Notes: a model not told the origin generated them from the sequence alone. A DNA stretch of 58,876 bases from CAZOWW01 sp964583765 (GCA_964583765.1 CAZOWW010000019.1:1-58876); one strand, 5' to 3'. Positions 43,904-52,520 are shown, counted from the first letter of the stretch. Program-made: numbers and translations.

Positions 43904-44776
43904 TCAGCGCCGGGCGGGGTCCCGGGAGTCGGCGTCCGGCTCGGGGTCGGTGAGCCAGCGCAGGTGCCCGGGGTCCTCCTCGGGGATCCGGCCGGCGGCG
44001 AAGGCCCGCACCTCCCCGGTGTCCAGGAGCCGTGCGCGGACCACGCCTCCGGCCAACCGCCGGCGCAGCTCCTCGATCGGCAGCGGAGCCTTGCCGGCCA
44101 GCAGCACCACGTTGCCGTAGCGGCGTCCCTTGAACTGGGCCGGTTCGGCGATCAGCGCCACCGAGGGGAACCGGGTCAGGGTGGTCGCGGCCTCGCTGCG
44201 GGCGTTGGCCAACCCGGGGGCGTCCGCGAGGTTGGCCACGTAGCAGCCGTCGTCCGCGAGCACCCGGGCGACCTCGGCGAGGAACTGCCGCGTGCGCAGG
44301 GACGGGGGCACCAGGGCGCCGGTGAACGCGTCGCGGACCACGATGTCCTGGCTGGCGTCGGGGAGCGTGGCCAGGCCCTCGCGTCCCTCGCCCGCGCGGA
44401 GGCGCAGCGAGCGGGTCGAACGGAAGCCGAAGGCGGCGCGCACCGCGTCGAGGACCTCGGGATCGAGCTCGAAGACCACCTGGCGCGAGGTGGGTCGCGT
44501 GGCCGCCACGTAACGCGGCAGGGTGCAGCCCGCGCCGCCCAGGTGCGCCACCCGCAACCCGGCGCCGGGCTCGGCGACGACGTCCAGGAAGTCACCGATC
44601 CAGCGCATGTACTCGAAATCGAGCCGGGTCGGGTCGTCGGGGTCGAGGTGACTGCTCGGTACTCCGTTGACCAGCACCGTCCAGCCGCCCCGTCCGTCGC
44701 CGTCCGGGACGAAGGCCACGGTGCCGGTGGATGTCGTGTGCACTCCGGCTACGGGCTCGCGACCCCTGGTTGCCAT
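43904..44776 (-). CDS. Spermidine-synthase-fold protein, probably not an aminopropyltransferase
   Basis: A 290-residue protein with the Rossmann-type fold of polyamine synthases. The nucleotide loop LRVAHLGGAGCTLPRY and acidic strand FELDPEVLDAV are present. At the position of the catalytic Asp pair of true spermidine synthases (DxSDP) it reads VVRDAFTGALVP, so aminopropyl transfer is unlikely. Such proteins are common in actinobacteria and may be methyltransferase-like. ATG 44776 is picked as the family-like start (MATRGREPVAGVH), although the frame is open 40 codons upstream. Convergent with the AKR gene, divergent from the subtilase gene. Confidence 0.8.
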   Translation of the reverse strand: MATRGREPVAGVHTTSTGTVAFVPDGDGRGGWTVLVNGVPSSHLDPDDPTRLDFEYMRWIGDFLDVVAEPGAGLRVAHLGGAGCTLPRYVAATRPTSRQVVFELDPEVLDAVRAAFGFRSTRSLRLRAGEGREGLATLPDASQDIVVRDAFTGALVPPSLRTRQFLAEVARVLADDGCYVANLADAPGLANARSEAATTLTRFPSVALIAEPAQFKGRRYGNVVLLAGKAPLPIEELRRRLAGGVVRARLLDTGEVRAFAAGRIPEEDPGHLRWLTDPEPDADSRDPARR

Positions 44777-45046
44777 GTCACCATGATGGCCGTCGTTCCC
44801 GCCGTGACGGTCGTGGTTCCGCCAGGCCGGCCGGCAGTTCCGGTCCGTCGGCAGGCCTGCACCCGGTGGGAGGAAACGGCGGGGGGCCCGTATCACGGTG
44901 AACCACGGCGGGCTCCTCCCGTCAGGAACACGTGGCCGGGGCGGTCACCGCCCTGGGAACGAGTGTTCTCGGACGGGGTCGGTCCTCGGTGGCGTCCCGT
45001 GACCGGGGCGTGAACCCACGGACGGGGAATCGGCAGGGAGAGTCAC

Positions 45047-46651
45047 ATGGCGATCTATGGCAGTGGCGGGCCGCCCGGCCCCGGGGACGTCGACCCCACG
45101 CTGCCCGACTCGGAGGTACTCGTGCGGCACAACGCCCGCGTGCTCGACCCCACGCACGCCCCGACCCTGCCCGGGCAGGAGCTTCGCCCCACGGTCTACG
45201 TGGCCGACTCGCTGCTCGTGGCCGGTGGCGGGCACGGTGAACGCGCGGTCGAGGCCCTCCGGGGCATCGTGGAACCACGGGGTGCCCGGGTACAGCTGCA
45301 CGTACAGTCCGACGGGGTGCGGCACACGCTGCGCCGGCACCTGCCCGCCGCCACCGGTGACCCGGATACCGCGCACGCCGGCCCCGAACCGTCCACCCGG
45401 GTGAGCTTCGTCGCCGCGGCGGGCGCGTCGTCCGACACGGTTCCGGACGCCTGGCAGGTGCTGCAGGAGCTGCGCACGGACGCCCCCGAACTCGCCCGTC
45501 ACCTGGGCCTGGACCACCTGATGTCCGTGCACCCGCAGTGGAGCCCGCATCCCCAGTGGAGCCCGCACCCGCAGTGGAGCCCGCACACCGACGGCGACTA
45601 CACCAGTCCCGGTAACGGTGGTCGTGGTCCGGTGGGCCTGGTCCTGGGCGCCCCGTACCGGCGTCCTGACTCGGTGCTGCGGGGTCGCCGTCCGGTGATC
45701 GCCATCCCGGACACCGGCTGCGGGGCGCACCCGTGGCTGCCCGACGACATCGTCACGCGCAGCCCGTCCTGCCTGGGCGAGGTCATCGGCGAGTCCGACC
45801 CCGCCACGGACTGCGAGGCCGGGGGGCGCACGGTCGACCCGCTGTCCGGACAGTTGGACCCGATCGCCGGGCACGGCACGTTCATGGCGGGTCTGGTGCG
45901 CCAGGTCTGTCCGGACGCGAACCTGATCACCGCGCGGGTGGCGCACGGGGACGGTCACGTCGCGGAGGGCTCGGTGCTGCGGGTGCTGCACCAGTTGCTC
46001 ACCCTGACCCTGCTGTACGAGGAGGGCCACGAGGGAGGTATCCCGGTGGACGTGATCTGCCTGTCCGTCGGCTACTACCCCGAGACCTCCGACACGGCGG
46101 CGACCGGTGCCCTGCGTGCGGTGATCGACAAGCTGGCCGCGCACGGTGTCGCGGTGATCGCCGCAGCGGGCAACGACGCGACCACCCGCCCGATGGTGCC
46201 TGCGTCCTTCTCCACCGCACCGCCGTCCCGCGGGGTGGGCGTGACGAGCGTGGGCGCGCTGAACCCGGACGGCACGGTCGCGATGTTCAGCAACAGCGGC
46301 GAGTGGGTGTCCACCTGGGCCCCCGGCGCGGCGCTGGTGAGCACCTTCCCGATCACCTTCGACGGCGGCCGGGAACCCTATGTGTCGGCGCAGGACCCGT
46401 TCGCGGGCCGGGCGCGCACCAGCCTGGATCCGGACCGGTTCGGCTCGGCCGTCGAGGGCGACGCCTGCAGCGGCTTCGGAACCTGGAGCGGTACCTCGTT
46501 CGCGGCGCCCGTGGTGGCCGCCCGGCTGGCCAATGATCTCCTGCAGTCCGGTGAGATGGACGGGACGGGCCTGGGTCTGCCGTCCCGGGAGGGAGCGGGC
46601 GCGCGCGCGACACGGATGACGACGACGCTCGAACGGGTACTCAAGTCATGA
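45047..46651 (+). CDS. Cytoplasmic subtilisin-like (S8) serine protease of a CHAT module
   Basis: A 534-residue protease with no signal peptide, so it should act inside the cell. The N-terminal ~150 residues form an unrecognised domain. A linker with three exact HPQWSP units (residues ~162-179) follows. The S8 domain has the full triad: Asp222 in AIPDTGCGAH, His276 in AGHGTFMAGLV, Ser484 in GTSFAAPVVAARL; the oxyanion Asn lies in AAAGNDAT. ATG 45047 has GGGAGAG upstream. The next genes encode a small Ig-like protein and a TPR-CHAT protease in the same direction, a combination suggesting one protease activates or cleaves a partner. Triggers and substrates are unknown. Confidence 0.9.
   Translation: MAIYGSGGPPGPGDVDPTLPDSEVLVRHNARVLDPTHAPTLPGQELRPTVYVADSLLVAGGGHGERAVEALRGIVEPRGARVQLHVQSDGVRHTLRRHLPAATGDPDTAHAGPEPSTRVSFVAAAGASSDTVPDAWQVLQELRTDAPELARHLGLDHLMSVHPQWSPHPQWSPHPQWSPHTDGDYTSPGNGGRGPVGLVLGAPYRRPDSVLRGRRPVIAIPDTGCGAHPWLPDDIVTRSPSCLGEVIGESDPATDCEAGGRTVDPLSGQLDPIAGHGTFMAGLVRQVCPDANLITARVAHGDGHVAEGSVLRVLHQLLTLTLLYEEGHEGGIPVDVICLSVGYYPETSDTAATGALRAVIDKLAAHGVAVIAAAGNDATTRPMVPASFSTAPPSRGVGVTSVGALNPDGTVAMFSNSGEWVSTWAPGAALVSTFPITFDGGREPYVSAQDPFAGRARTSLDPDRFGSAVEGDACSGFGTWSGTSFAAPVVAARLANDLLQSGEMDGTGLGLPSREGAGARATRMTTTLERVLKS
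45530..45583. repeat. Three 18-bp units inside the subtilase gene (HPQWSP)
   Basis: CACCCGCAGTGGAGCCCG occurs at 45530-45547, 45548-45565 (two mismatches) and 45566-45583, coding HPQWSP three times between the N-terminal and protease domains. Confidence 0.9.
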
Positions 46652-46683
46652 GAACGGGTACTCACGTCATGAGAACGGGTACC
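46631..46683. repeat. 21-bp tandem repeat across the subtilase stop codon
   Basis: GAACGGGTACTCA(A/C)GTCATGA is present at 46631-46651 and 46652-46672, with a third partial copy to 46683. The first copy contains the end of the protease gene and its TGA. It looks like a duplication of the gene's last seven codons. Confidence 0.85.
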
Positions 46684-46781
46684 GGTCACCCAGGTCCCGG
46701 GACACCGACCGTCCCCGGGACGCCGCGAGGTTCGGTCCGACGGTGTGCGCGATCGCGTGCCCTCGGGAACGGGAGGATGGC

Positions 46782-47267
46782 ATGAACGGCGAATCCGGGC
46801 CGACGACGTCGTCGGTCGAGGGCGACGACGCATTGCTGGAGGCGGTGGGCAGGGCATGGGATCGGTTCGATCCGGTGCCCGACACGCTGGCCGAGCGGGT
46901 CGTCTTCGTGCTGAGCCTGGCCGGTGCCGAGGAGGAGCTCTGCGGACTGCGGGAGGAGATGCTCCTGGGAGCCCGCGGTGAGGAACGGGTGCGGACGGTC
47001 ACCTTCACGAGCGACAGCCTGGCCGTGACGATCACGGTGAACTCCGGGGACCGCGGGGCCCGGCTGGACGGGTGGATCTCCCTGGGCTGCAACCTGACCG
47101 TGGAACTGCGGGAGGAGGGCGTGACCACGCACACCACCGCCGACGAGGACGGGCGGTTCGTCTTCGACGGGGTACGGGCGGGGCTCGCGCAACTGGCGTT
47201 CCATCCGACGGCGGGCGGTCTGCCGGTCCTGTCCCGAACTGTCGTCACCCCGGCGGTCAAGATCTGA
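46782..47267 (+). CDS. Small protein with carboxypeptidase-regulatory-like Ig fold
   Basis: A 161-residue cytoplasmic protein. The first half is helical (ALLEAVGRAWDRFDPVPDTL, then EELCGLREEMLLGA). The second half is a beta sandwich of the CarboxypepD_reg type, recognisable from LREEGVTTHTTADEDGRFVF followed by DGVRAGLAQLAFHP. ATG 46782 has GGGAGG upstream. It sits between the S8 protease and the CHAT protease genes (131 bases after the first, 41 before the second). Its role is unknown; from its position it is an adaptor or a substrate of one of the two proteases. Confidence 0.8.
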   Translation: MNGESGPTTSSVEGDDALLEAVGRAWDRFDPVPDTLAERVVFVLSLAGAEEELCGLREEMLLGARGEERVRTVTFTSDSLAVTITVNSGDRGARLDGWISLGCNLTVELREEGVTTHTTADEDGRFVFDGVRAGLAQLAFHPTAGGLPVLSRTVVTPAVKI

Positions 47268-47308
47268 GGTCACGGTTCGCCGCCGATCCACTGCCGGAGG
47301 GGGCGGGC

Positions 47309-50083
47309 GTGCGGAAGATCCGGCACCATGTGCGGGTGAGATCGACGGCAGCCGGTTCGGGGGCGGCTGCCGGACGGTCCCGAACGGACGTGGACCAGCT
47401 CTACGCCCGTGCCCGAGCCCTGCTCGGCGACTACCGGCAGGCCGAGGCCGAGCGGCTGCTGCGGCAGATCCTGGCCCGGATCGACACGCACCCCTCGGCC
47501 TCGGGGCTCACCCGGGACCGGGTGCTGTTGACCCTGGCCAATGTGCGGGCCGAACGGGGTCAGCTCTCGCAGGGACTGGCCATGCTGGACGACCTGGACA
47601 GCGGTGCCTCCGAGGCGCTCTCCGGGCTGGTCGCCAGCCAGCGCGGTCTCATGCTGCTGCGGGCCGGGCGCCTGAACGAGGCGTTGAGCCACATGGACGA
47701 GGCCGAGCGCCGGCTGGGGGACCAGCCCCAGGAGCTCGCACGGGTGCTGCTCAACCGGGGGTTCCTGCGCCTGGGCCGGGGCGAGATGGCGCACGCGCGG
47801 ACGGACTTCCTGCGCTGTCTGCAGGTCGCCACCACCGGCGAGTCGGCCGAACTGATCGTCAAGTCACGCTTCAACCTCGGCTACCTGGCCTACCTGGCCG
47901 GGGACCTCCCGCGGGCCCTGGCCCAGATGGACGAGGCCCTGCGGCAGGCCGACGAGGCCGCCCTGGGCACCCAGGCGGTCGGGCTGCTCGACCGGGCGCG
48001 GGTGCTGCACGCGGCCGGGCTGGCCGCCGAGGCCGATGCGGATCTCCGCCGGGCGGTGGCCCACTTCGCCGCCGAGGGCAGCCGGCAGGACCAGGCCGAG
48101 TGCGAGCTGGCCCGGGCCGCGATCGCGGTGAGTGAGGGGCGCCCCCAACAGGCCCAGGAGCTGGCACGAGCCGCTGAACGTCGGTTCCTCTCCCGGGGCG
48201 CGACCACCTGGGCCCTGCAGGCGTCGCTGGTCCGGCTGCAGGCACGCCTGGAGGCCGGGCAGGCGGGGGTGAACACCGCGCGTGCCGCGCAGGAGCTGCA
48301 TGCCCGCCTGTCGGCCGGTGGGCTCGTGGACGACGCCCGGGTCGCCCTGGCGACGGCCACTCGCGCGTGGTTGGCCGCCCGCCGTCCGGACCATGCCGAG
48401 GAGACCGCACGAGAGCTGGGCCGGGTCCGCCCCGGCGACAAGCTCCTCACCCGCCTGCAGGTGCGGGGGGCCCTGGCCGCGGTGGCCGGTGCCCAGGGAC
48501 GCCGCCGGGCCGAGCTGGCGAACCTTGCCCGGGGGCTGCGGGAACTGCAGCGGCAGCAGGCCTCCTTCGGCTGCCTCGACCTGCAGACCGGGGTGATGCG
48601 GCACGGGCAGAGCCTGGCCGCGCGGGGACTGTGCGTGGCTCTGGAGGACGGTCGCCCGGCGCTCGTCTTCGAGTGGGCCGAGCGGGCCCGGGCGGTGGCC
48701 TCGCGGCTCGATCCGGTGCGTCCGCCGCACGACGAGGAGGCGGCCGGGCTGCTGGGACAGTTGCGGCACCTGCGGATCGAGCTGCGCGCGGCCGAGCTGG
48801 CCGGCCAGCCCGGATCCGGCCTGCGCGCCCGATGCGCCGAGCTGGAGCGGGCCATTCGCGAGCGGTCCTGGTACATGGCCGGGGGCCAGGGGCATGCGGA
48901 GCCCGTGCGGCTGGCGGAGGTGCGCCGGGCACTCGCCGACACCGGGAGCGGGGACGCCGTGCTGCTCGTGCACCTCGCCTGCGCCGGGCAGCTGCACCTG
49001 CTCGTGGCGGACGCGCGCGGCGCGCGGCTGGTGCCGCTGGGACCCGTGGACGAGGTGCACGAGACCCTGCGGCGGCTGCGCGCGGACCTGGACACGCTGG
49101 CCCTGGCCGGGTTGCCTGGCCCGATCCGTGATTCCGTGCACCGCTCCCTGCGGCGCGACCTGGACCTGCTCGCCCGGAGCCTGTGCCCGCCGCACGCCCT
49201 GGCCGCCTCGGACGGGCCGGTCGTGCTGGTCCCGTCGGGTGCCCTGGTCGGTGTCCCCTGGCCGGCCCTGGCCGGGTTGCGGGGGCGTCCGGTGAGCGTG
49301 ACCCGCTCGGCGACGACCTGGTTCGCGCGCAGGCCGCCGTCCCCCGTGGCCCCGAGCCCGTCCACCGGGACACCGGCTGTGGCAGGCCAGGGGTGGGTGC
49401 CGGGGCCGCGGCGGTCGCCGGTTCCGCCGGACGGGACTCCCGCGCATGCTTCCGAAGGGAACGCCACGCGAGGCGGGGCCCCGCTGCCGTTCGGGGCCCT
49501 GCCGTTCGGGGCTGTGGTGCCCGGTGCCTCGCCATCCGGGACTGTGCCGCCCGGGTCCGTGCTCCTCGTGGCCGGACCGGATCTCGCACACGCCACGACC
49601 GAGCTCGCCCGGATAGCGCCGCTGTACCCGGGTGCCGAGATCCTCGCCGATTCGGGTGCCCGGGTCGAGGACGTGCTTCGGGCCGTGGGTCGTGCCCGCA
49701 TGGTGCACGTGGCCGCGCACGGCACGCATGAGGTGGCCAGCCCGTTGTTCTCGGCCCTGCGCCTGGCGGACGGCCCCCTGTTCGGGTACGACCTCGACCG
49801 GGCCACCCGGATGCCCGAGCTCGTCGTGCTCTCCTCGTGCGATCTCGGTCTGGCCGCCGTGCGCCCGGGCGAAGAACTGCTGGGCATGACCGCCGCCCTG
49901 CTCCACGCCGGGGTGGGCTGCGTGGTGGCCGCGGTGGCGCGGGTCTCCGACGAGGTGGCCGCCAATGTGGCAGGCGAGTTCCACGCCGCCTTGGTCCGAG
50001 GGGCGGTGCCCTCGGCGGCGCTGGCATCGGCGATCGGAGCTCGCCCCGATGCGCCCTTCGTGGTCTACGGCCGCGGGTTCTGA
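47309..50083 (+). CDS. TPR-CHAT caspase-like protease
   Basis: A 924-residue protein from GTG 47309, with GGAGGGGG eight bases upstream. Residues ~25-480 are a tetratricopeptide-like helical array (LLGDYRQAEAERLLRQIL; RAGRLNEALSHMDEAERRL; AGDLPRALAQMDEALRQADE). A helical connector follows, then a C-terminal CHAT domain. The Cys-His dyad is intact: His804 in MVHVAAHGTHE and Cys844 in LVVLSSCDLGLA. A Pro/Gly-rich insert with PFGALPFGA repeats splits the early CHAT strands from the catalytic part. CHAT enzymes are the bacterial relatives of separase and caspase, and TPR-CHAT proteins such as Csx29 are switched by bound partners. Here the partners are likely the upstream S8 protease and Ig-like protein. 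Confidence 0.92.
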   Translation: MRKIRHHVRVRSTAAGSGAAAGRSRTDVDQLYARARALLGDYRQAEAERLLRQILARIDTHPSASGLTRDRVLLTLANVRAERGQLSQGLAMLDDLDSGASEALSGLVASQRGLMLLRAGRLNEALSHMDEAERRLGDQPQELARVLLNRGFLRLGRGEMAHARTDFLRCLQVATTGESAELIVKSRFNLGYLAYLAGDLPRALAQMDEALRQADEAALGTQAVGLLDRARVLHAAGLAAEADADLRRAVAHFAAEGSRQDQAECELARAAIAVSEGRPQQAQELARAAERRFLSRGATTWALQASLVRLQARLEAGQAGVNTARAAQELHARLSAGGLVDDARVALATATRAWLAARRPDHAEETARELGRVRPGDKLLTRLQVRGALAAVAGAQGRRRAELANLARGLRELQRQQASFGCLDLQTGVMRHGQSLAARGLCVALEDGRPALVFEWAERARAVASRLDPVRPPHDEEAAGLLGQLRHLRIELRAAELAGQPGSGLRARCAELERAIRERSWYMAGGQGHAEPVRLAEVRRALADTGSGDAVLLVHLACAGQLHLLVADARGARLVPLGPVDEVHETLRRLRADLDTLALAGLPGPIRDSVHRSLRRDLDLLARSLCPPHALAASDGPVVLVPSGALVGVPWPALAGLRGRPVSVTRSATTWFARRPPSPVAPSPSTGTPAVAGQGWVPGPRRSPVPPDGTPAHASEGNATRGGAPLPFGALPFGAVVPGASPSGTVPPGSVLLVAGPDLAHATTELARIAPLYPGAEILADSGARVEDVLRAVGRARMVHVAAHGTHEVASPLFSALRLADGPLFGYDLDRATRMPELVVLSSCDLGLAAVRPGEELLGMTAALLHAGVGCVVAAVARVSDEVAANVAGEFHAALVRGAVPSAALASAIGARPDAPFVVYGRGF

Positions 50084-50085
50084 GG

Positions 50086-50108
50086 CACCGACCGCACAAC
50101 GGTCGGTG
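50086..50108 (+). terminator. Hairpin after the CHAT gene
   Basis: A perfect 9-bp stem CACCGACCG / CGGTCGGTG with a five-base loop starts three bases after the CHAT stop. A copy of CGGTCGGTGGGAG recurs ~35 bases further on. Confidence 0.75.
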
Positions 50109-50249
50109 GGAGTACGCCAACACCCTGAGCCTTCGGTCGGTGGGAGCGCGCGCACGACGGACGGGGGTCCCGGCCGAGATCGACACGGTGAGCCCGGAGT
50201 GCTCGTTATTGTCGTTTTTCTCCACTGTGGCGTTTTCGTGGTACTTGGG

Positions 50250-50266
50250 ATGCCCCTGGGGAGTAG
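50250..50266. promoter_or_regulatory. G/C-tract dyad like a CsoR-family operator
   Basis: ATGCCCCTGGGGAGTAG fits the CsoR/CstR/RcnR operator style (A/T-flanked C tract facing a G tract). It lies in a locally AT-rich stretch (50200-50250) that could hold a promoter, 160 bases before the CsoR-like gene. The rest of the gap 50109-50425 contains a weak 49-codon GTG frame (50273 to about 50421) whose reality is doubtful. Confidence 0.5.
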
Positions 50267-50425
50267 GGTTCAGTGATCAGCGCACACACGACACCGCGGT
50301 GTCGGGCCCTGCGTGCCTGGATTGCCGAGGTCAGGGCGGTGACTCATGTGACGGGCGGCCCGGCCGGGGGTCGCAGTCGTCACCCGACCGGACGACGCTC
50401 CCGGGGAGCGCAGGAGAGGTGAGAC

Positions 50426-50686
50426 GTGCAGGTCGAGGCAGACAGGATGACGGACGCGGTGAAACGGCTCCGGCGGGCGCAGGGGCAGATCGCCGGAGTG
50501 GTCCGGATGCTGGAGGACGGGCGGGACTGCGCTGACGTGGTCACGCAACTGGCCGCGGTGGCGCGGGCCCTCGACAAGGCCGGATTCGCCATCATCGCGG
50601 CGGGATTGCAGCAGTGTCTCGAAGCCGGCGAGGTGGGCATCGCGGATCGGCGCAAGTTGGAAAGGCTTTTCCTGTCCCTGGCGTGA
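50426..50686 (+). CDS. CsoR/CstR-family (DUF156) metal- or persulfide-sensing repressor
   Basis: An 86-residue all-helical repressor that binds as a tetramer. The family core RLRRAQGQIAGVVRMLEDG is clear. Two cysteines, Cys35 in GRDCADV and Cys64 in LQQCLEAG, match the CsoR pair, but the copper-ligand His (CsoR His61) is Gly60. A Cys pair without the His is the pattern of persulfide-sensing CstR-type proteins, so copper sensing is doubtful. GTG 50426 follows AGGAGAGG; ATG 50447 is an alternative. No sulfur-detox or copper gene is adjacent. Confidence 0.88.
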   Translation: MQVEADRMTDAVKRLRRAQGQIAGVVRMLEDGRDCADVVTQLAAVARALDKAGFAIIAAGLQQCLEAGEVGIADRRKLERLFLSLA

Positions 50687-50920
50687 GGCGCCTCGGCGTC
50701 CGGCCGGTTTGAGCAGGTTCCTCGTACCGTCCGGAGCGGATACGGAGGGTGGCGCGCGGGGCCCCAGGGGCGATCCCCCCGGGACCGAGGCCGTGGGACG
50801 GAGCCCAGGCAAGGGCCGGGCTCGTGACGCCCGACGGCGTTGTGCTCTCACTCGCGGGGTGGCGGGGCCCGGCAGCCCGGGCCCCGCTGGTCGGACGCCG
50901 CTGCTCGGGTGCCGGTACGG

Positions 50921-51017
50921 CCTCTCGACACCATGAGTCCGCACGGCCTCTCGTGCCCATGAGCAGGCCTCTCGGCCCCGTCACCAGGGGCGGGCACCCC
51001 CATGACCGGACCTCTCG
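50921..51017. repeat. Degenerate CCTCTCG...CCCATGA repeats
   Basis: CCTCTCG recurs at 50921, 50947, 50968 and 51011, each followed after a few bases by a CCATGA-like or CCGTCA-like stretch. This is the only structure I see in the 427-base gap 50687-51113 before the metzincin gene. Confidence 0.6.
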
Positions 51018-51113
51018 ACCCCATGACCGGGGCCGGGCGCTGAAGCGGATCAGCACGCGGCCGAACGGGGGGTACCGGTCCAGACACGATCCCGGACCGC
51101 CGATCCCAGCCGT

Positions 51114-52289
51114 GTGCAGGAGCCATTGCCGCCGTTCGCCGGGTCGGCCTCGGGCCGGCCAGCGCCCCCACCGGACGGCACCGGGGAACCGGCGCCCGCA
51201 TCGCCGCGCAGCCGCGATCGGGGGGACCCGGGCACGCTGGTCCTCCCGGCGGGAAGCCCAGGCGCGATCCCGGTGCAGCGGGGACCGTCCCCTCAGGAGT
51301 CGTTCCCCGCCGCCCCGGCAGGGTTCCGGACGGCGTCCCCCACCGGAGCGAGGGCGACGGGCGCGCCGGACACGCTGTCCCGACCCGGTGCGTCGGTGGA
51401 CGCAGGTTGGGCAGGCAGATCGTTACCCGCCACCTTCTCGCCACCAGGACCGGTCACTCCGGTACCGGTGCCGCTGGACCCCCGCTGGGGACAGCCCCGG
51501 CACGGCCGGAGCGCCTCCCGTCCCATGGCGCTGGTCGTGGTGCTCGCCGCGTTGGCCGCGCTCGTCGTAGTGGGCGTGCGGATGGAGAACCGTCCATGGA
51601 CGACTTCGGGAGCACCGGACGGGCCCCCGGCGGACGCCCGACCGACCCCGATCGGCACCCCGGCGGCCGCCCCGGCGGGAAAGGGCGGCTACGCCCTCCT
51701 GAACCTTGAGGACGACGGCTCCGGACTCCCGATCCGTTGGGATCCGTGCCGCCCGATCCACTACGTCGTGCGGACGCAGGGAATGCCCCCGGCCGCGAGC
51801 GGGCTGATCGAGGAATCCTTCGCCGAGCTGAGCCGGGTGACCGGATTCAGCTTCGTCAACGACGGCACGACGGACGAGGCTCCGCATCCGCACCGCGCGG
51901 CGATGGACGCGGCCCGCTACGGCCGTCGCTGGTCGCCCGTGCTCGTGGCCTGGACCAGCCCGGCCGAGGACTCGGAGATCACCGACTATGCGGGTCTGGG
52001 CGGTCCTGTCTCCGTGGGCGGACGTCACCCGGGCCAGCGGCGGTACGTCTCGGGGATCGTGCTCCTGAATCGCGAGAACCTCGGCGACGTCGGCACCTGG
52101 CAGGCGGGGAGGGCCAGGATCCGTGGCGTGATCCTGCACGAGATGGGGCATCTCATGGGCCTGGACCACGTGAAGGACGCCCACCAGCTCCTGTACCCCC
52201 AGCCCACGGTTCTGGCGACGGACTATGCGGCGGGGGACCTTCGGGGTCTGGCTCTGCTCTCCCGAGGCCCCTGCTTCCGGGACTACTGA
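51114..52289 (+). CDS. Membrane-anchored metzincin (matrixin-like) zinc protease
   Basis: A 391-residue protein. Residues 1-137 are Pro/Ala/Gly-rich and probably cytosolic. One membrane helix (MALVVVLAALAALVVVGV, ~138-156) follows. The outer part ends in a peptidase with the full metzincin site HEMGHLMGLDH (zinc ligands His342, His346, His352; catalytic Glu343). A matrixin-like approach segment (IRWDPCRPIHYVV, then SFAELSRVTGFSF) and two Cys (PCRP, PCFRDY) are present. The GTG start at 51114 is the longest choice; a start close to the helix is possible. It likely cleaves extracytoplasmic proteins. Confidence 0.82.
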   Translation: MQEPLPPFAGSASGRPAPPPDGTGEPAPASPRSRDRGDPGTLVLPAGSPGAIPVQRGPSPQESFPAAPAGFRTASPTGARATGAPDTLSRPGASVDAGWAGRSLPATFSPPGPVTPVPVPLDPRWGQPRHGRSASRPMALVVVLAALAALVVVGVRMENRPWTTSGAPDGPPADARPTPIGTPAAAPAGKGGYALLNLEDDGSGLPIRWDPCRPIHYVVRTQGMPPAASGLIEESFAELSRVTGFSFVNDGTTDEAPHPHRAAMDAARYGRRWSPVLVAWTSPAEDSEITDYAGLGGPVSVGGRHPGQRRYVSGIVLLNRENLGDVGTWQAGRARIRGVILHEMGHLMGLDHVKDAHQLLYPQPTVLATDYAAGDLRGLALLSRGPCFRDY

Positions 52290-52520
52290 GCGTGCCGCAG
52301 ACTGGTCGGGAGCGTCCCGAGGACTGGTCGCGAGCCTCCCCGGGACCGCGGAACGGATGGGTCACGCGGATCCCGGATCCCGGGGCCGGGGCCGGGGGAG
52401 GCTCCCCGGATCTGGCGGAGGGTGTCGCGCGAGCTGTGCACAGGCGGCTCCGATCTCAGGGCTGTCCACAGGTGGTCCCGGGGACGAGTGTCCGGGGTGC
52501 CCGTCCATGAGGCTGTGGGC

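Noticed and set aside
45047..50083. Classifying the CHAT module as part of a type III-E CRISPR system
   Set aside because: No CRISPR array, Cas7-11 or other cas gene is in the window.
50273..50421. 49-codon GTG frame before the CsoR-like gene
   Set aside because: No ribosome site and a composition like non-coding sequence; mentioned only as a possibility in the operator entry.
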